Shown: positions 4,622 through 5,454 of the stretch, piece after piece
How the letters are laid out: every line of letters begins with the position of its first letter
Position numbering within the stretch: position 1 is the first letter of the stretch
Assembly: GCA_964493075.1 (NCBI GenBank)
Contig: CAZBNU010000254.1
Coordinates: forward strand, 1 to 5,454
Source: SLFT01 sp964493075
GTDB taxonomy: Bacteria > Hydrogenedentota > Hydrogenedentia > Hydrogenedentales > CAITNO01
Direction of reading: 5' to 3'
DNA: 5,454 nt
Notes under the pieces: generated by a model
The model's input: only the letters and a program-made list of their open reading frames with translations
The model's database searches: none
What the model was told of the DNA's origin: nothing
Program-made: the position numbers and the translations under genes

Positions 4622-5454
4622 ATGACAGCATTATTCCCACCCTATGCAGGATACAAAAAGAAATGCCGCGACGCATACTGGATGTGCGTTGCGGTTTGTC
4701 TTGTTCTGGCACTGTGTGGATGTGCAACGTCCCCTTCCTCTACAGGTATTTCAGACCCTTGGTCTACTTCTATGGGGCATGGGCCGGTCGGTTCCGCCCA
4801 TGCGAGTGACCCCGCCACTGCCGCCAAAGAACTTGCTGTGGCGCGGCGCATGGTGCAGGCGGGTGAATTTTCTCTTGTGATACCGCGCCTTCAGCAGATT
4901 ATCAGCAAATATCCGGGTGACTCTGCCGCAGTGGAGGCAAGGTATTATCTGGGGCAGTCCTATTATTCGGTAGGTGCTTTTAACGATGCGCTTCATTATC
5001 TCAATGAATACATTAACCTTTCGCCTGAAGGTGAGTATGCAGCCAGTGGCCGGGAGATTGTTGCGCAGCTGACGGATACTGCCAGGGAAGCGCCGCCAAC
5101 GAAAGTGGAATCACAGGTTGCCGCCCTGAAAGAAAAACTAACTGCCGAACCCGACAATATGGCGGTTCATCTTGAACTTGCCAACCTTTATTGGGAACAA
5201 GGGCAGTACGATAATGCCGGTTTGGTGTATGACAAATTGCTGGAGCGCTGGCCCCTCCTGGCCGATGATCTTGTGGTAAGAAGGCGGATTGAACGCAGTC
5301 CCGAAGGCCAAATCACCGTATTGACGCCCGTTGAAGTGGAGCGCAGACACCGTGAAACAGAGCCCCTTCTCATTTATAACGTGTCCTCTTTTAAGAGTGG
5401 GCGCTTTGAAGGGTGGCCCGCCACTTCAAATCAACGCTACTACAATGTAACCGG
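4622..5454 (+). CDS. TPR-repeat lipoprotein, truncated by the window edge
   Basis: The frame is open from ATG 4622 to the last base (277 codons plus two bases) with no stop, so the 3' end is missing. The N-terminus has basic residues (K12-K14, R16), a hydrophobic stretch (20-31) and a lipobox LCGC with the predicted lipidated Cys at position 34; Cys at -2 is slightly unusual. A Ser/Thr/Pro/Gly-rich linker (35-65) leads to two TPR-like helical regions: residues about 68-131 (ALHYLNEY at 123-130) and about 163-211 (LELANLYWEQGQYDNA at 184-199). These resemble the envelope TPR proteins of the BamD/CpoB type, which act as protein-protein scaffolds, but no specific orthology can be claimed. From about 228 the sequence turns beta-like and ends in RYYNVTG, which could be the start of an FxLYD-like C-terminal domain. 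The ribosome site is weak (AGGA 14 nt upstream), so translation is probably coupled to the preceding gene. M21 is a poorer start because it loses the basic n-region. Confidence 0.85.
   Translation, partial: MTALFPPYAGYKKKCRDAYWMCVAVCLVLALCGCATSPSSTGISDPWSTSMGHGPVGSAHASDPATAAKELAVARRMVQAGEFSLVIPRLQQIISKYPGDSAAVEARYYLGQSYYSVGAFNDALHYLNEYINLSPEGEYAASGREIVAQLTDTAREAPPTKVESQVAALKEKLTAEPDNMAVHLELANLYWEQGQYDNAGLVYDKLLERWPLLADDLVVRRRIERSPEGQITVLTPVEVERRHRETEPLLIYNVSSFKSGRFEGWPATSNQRYYNVT

Noticed and set aside
4644..4996. Open frames on both strands within the TPR lipoprotein gene
   Set aside because: They are shadows of the uninterrupted frame from 4622, which has a lipoprotein signal and TPR-like repeats; that frame is real although it has no stop inside the window.

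Overview
The window looks like a piece of a Gram-negative bacterial chromosome of roughly 50% GC. Two genes encode precursors with lipoprotein signal peptides and a third encodes a Sec-type secreted protein, so most of the visible coding capacity is for the cell envelope. The lineage cannot be fixed from this sequence. Shine-Dalgarno sequences and sigma70-like promoters are visible. Gene density is modest, with one 280-base and one 430-base gap. I see no tRNA, rRNA, CRISPR array, transposase or phage gene.

Left part, minus strand. A fused methionine sulfoxide reductase with domain order MsrB-MsrA (3755 to 2847) is followed by an 825-residue lipoprotein (2566 to 89). The lipoprotein is built from about six tandem beta-rich modules resembling pre-peptidase C-terminal (PPC) domains, and it ends in a short proline-rich tail. 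A strong rho-independent terminator (32-68) closes this unit. The lipoprotein appears to have its own promoter just past the msr stop codon (-35 TTGACA, extended -10 TGGTACGAT). This gives it an unusually long leader of about 225 nt that is purine-rich and full of GGA motifs.

Middle, 3756-4185. This is the divergent intergenic region between msr and the plus-strand genes. It contains two tandem copies of a CACGAAGG-type 9-mer, an AT-rich block, an extended -10 promoter reading right, and a GC-rich hairpin in the resulting leader. No convincing gene lies here.

Right part, plus strand. A probable operon starts with a small secreted protein of unknown function (4186-4605). After 16 bases comes a lipoprotein with two TPR-like helical repeats (from 4622). 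Its reading frame stays open to the window edge, so it is truncated there. The visible end, with its YNVTG motif, suggests that a beta-rich C-terminal domain is starting.

How the genes work together is only partly inferable. MsrB/MsrA repairs oxidised methionines. The large modular lipoprotein is probably a surface or periplasmic structural or binding protein. The right-hand pair is probably an envelope-located two-gene unit of unknown role. No clearly new defence or mobile system is evident. The points most worth checking are the long GGA-rich leader, the modular lipoprotein with its His/Asp and Cys clusters, and the uncharacterised secreted protein/TPR lipoprotein pair.
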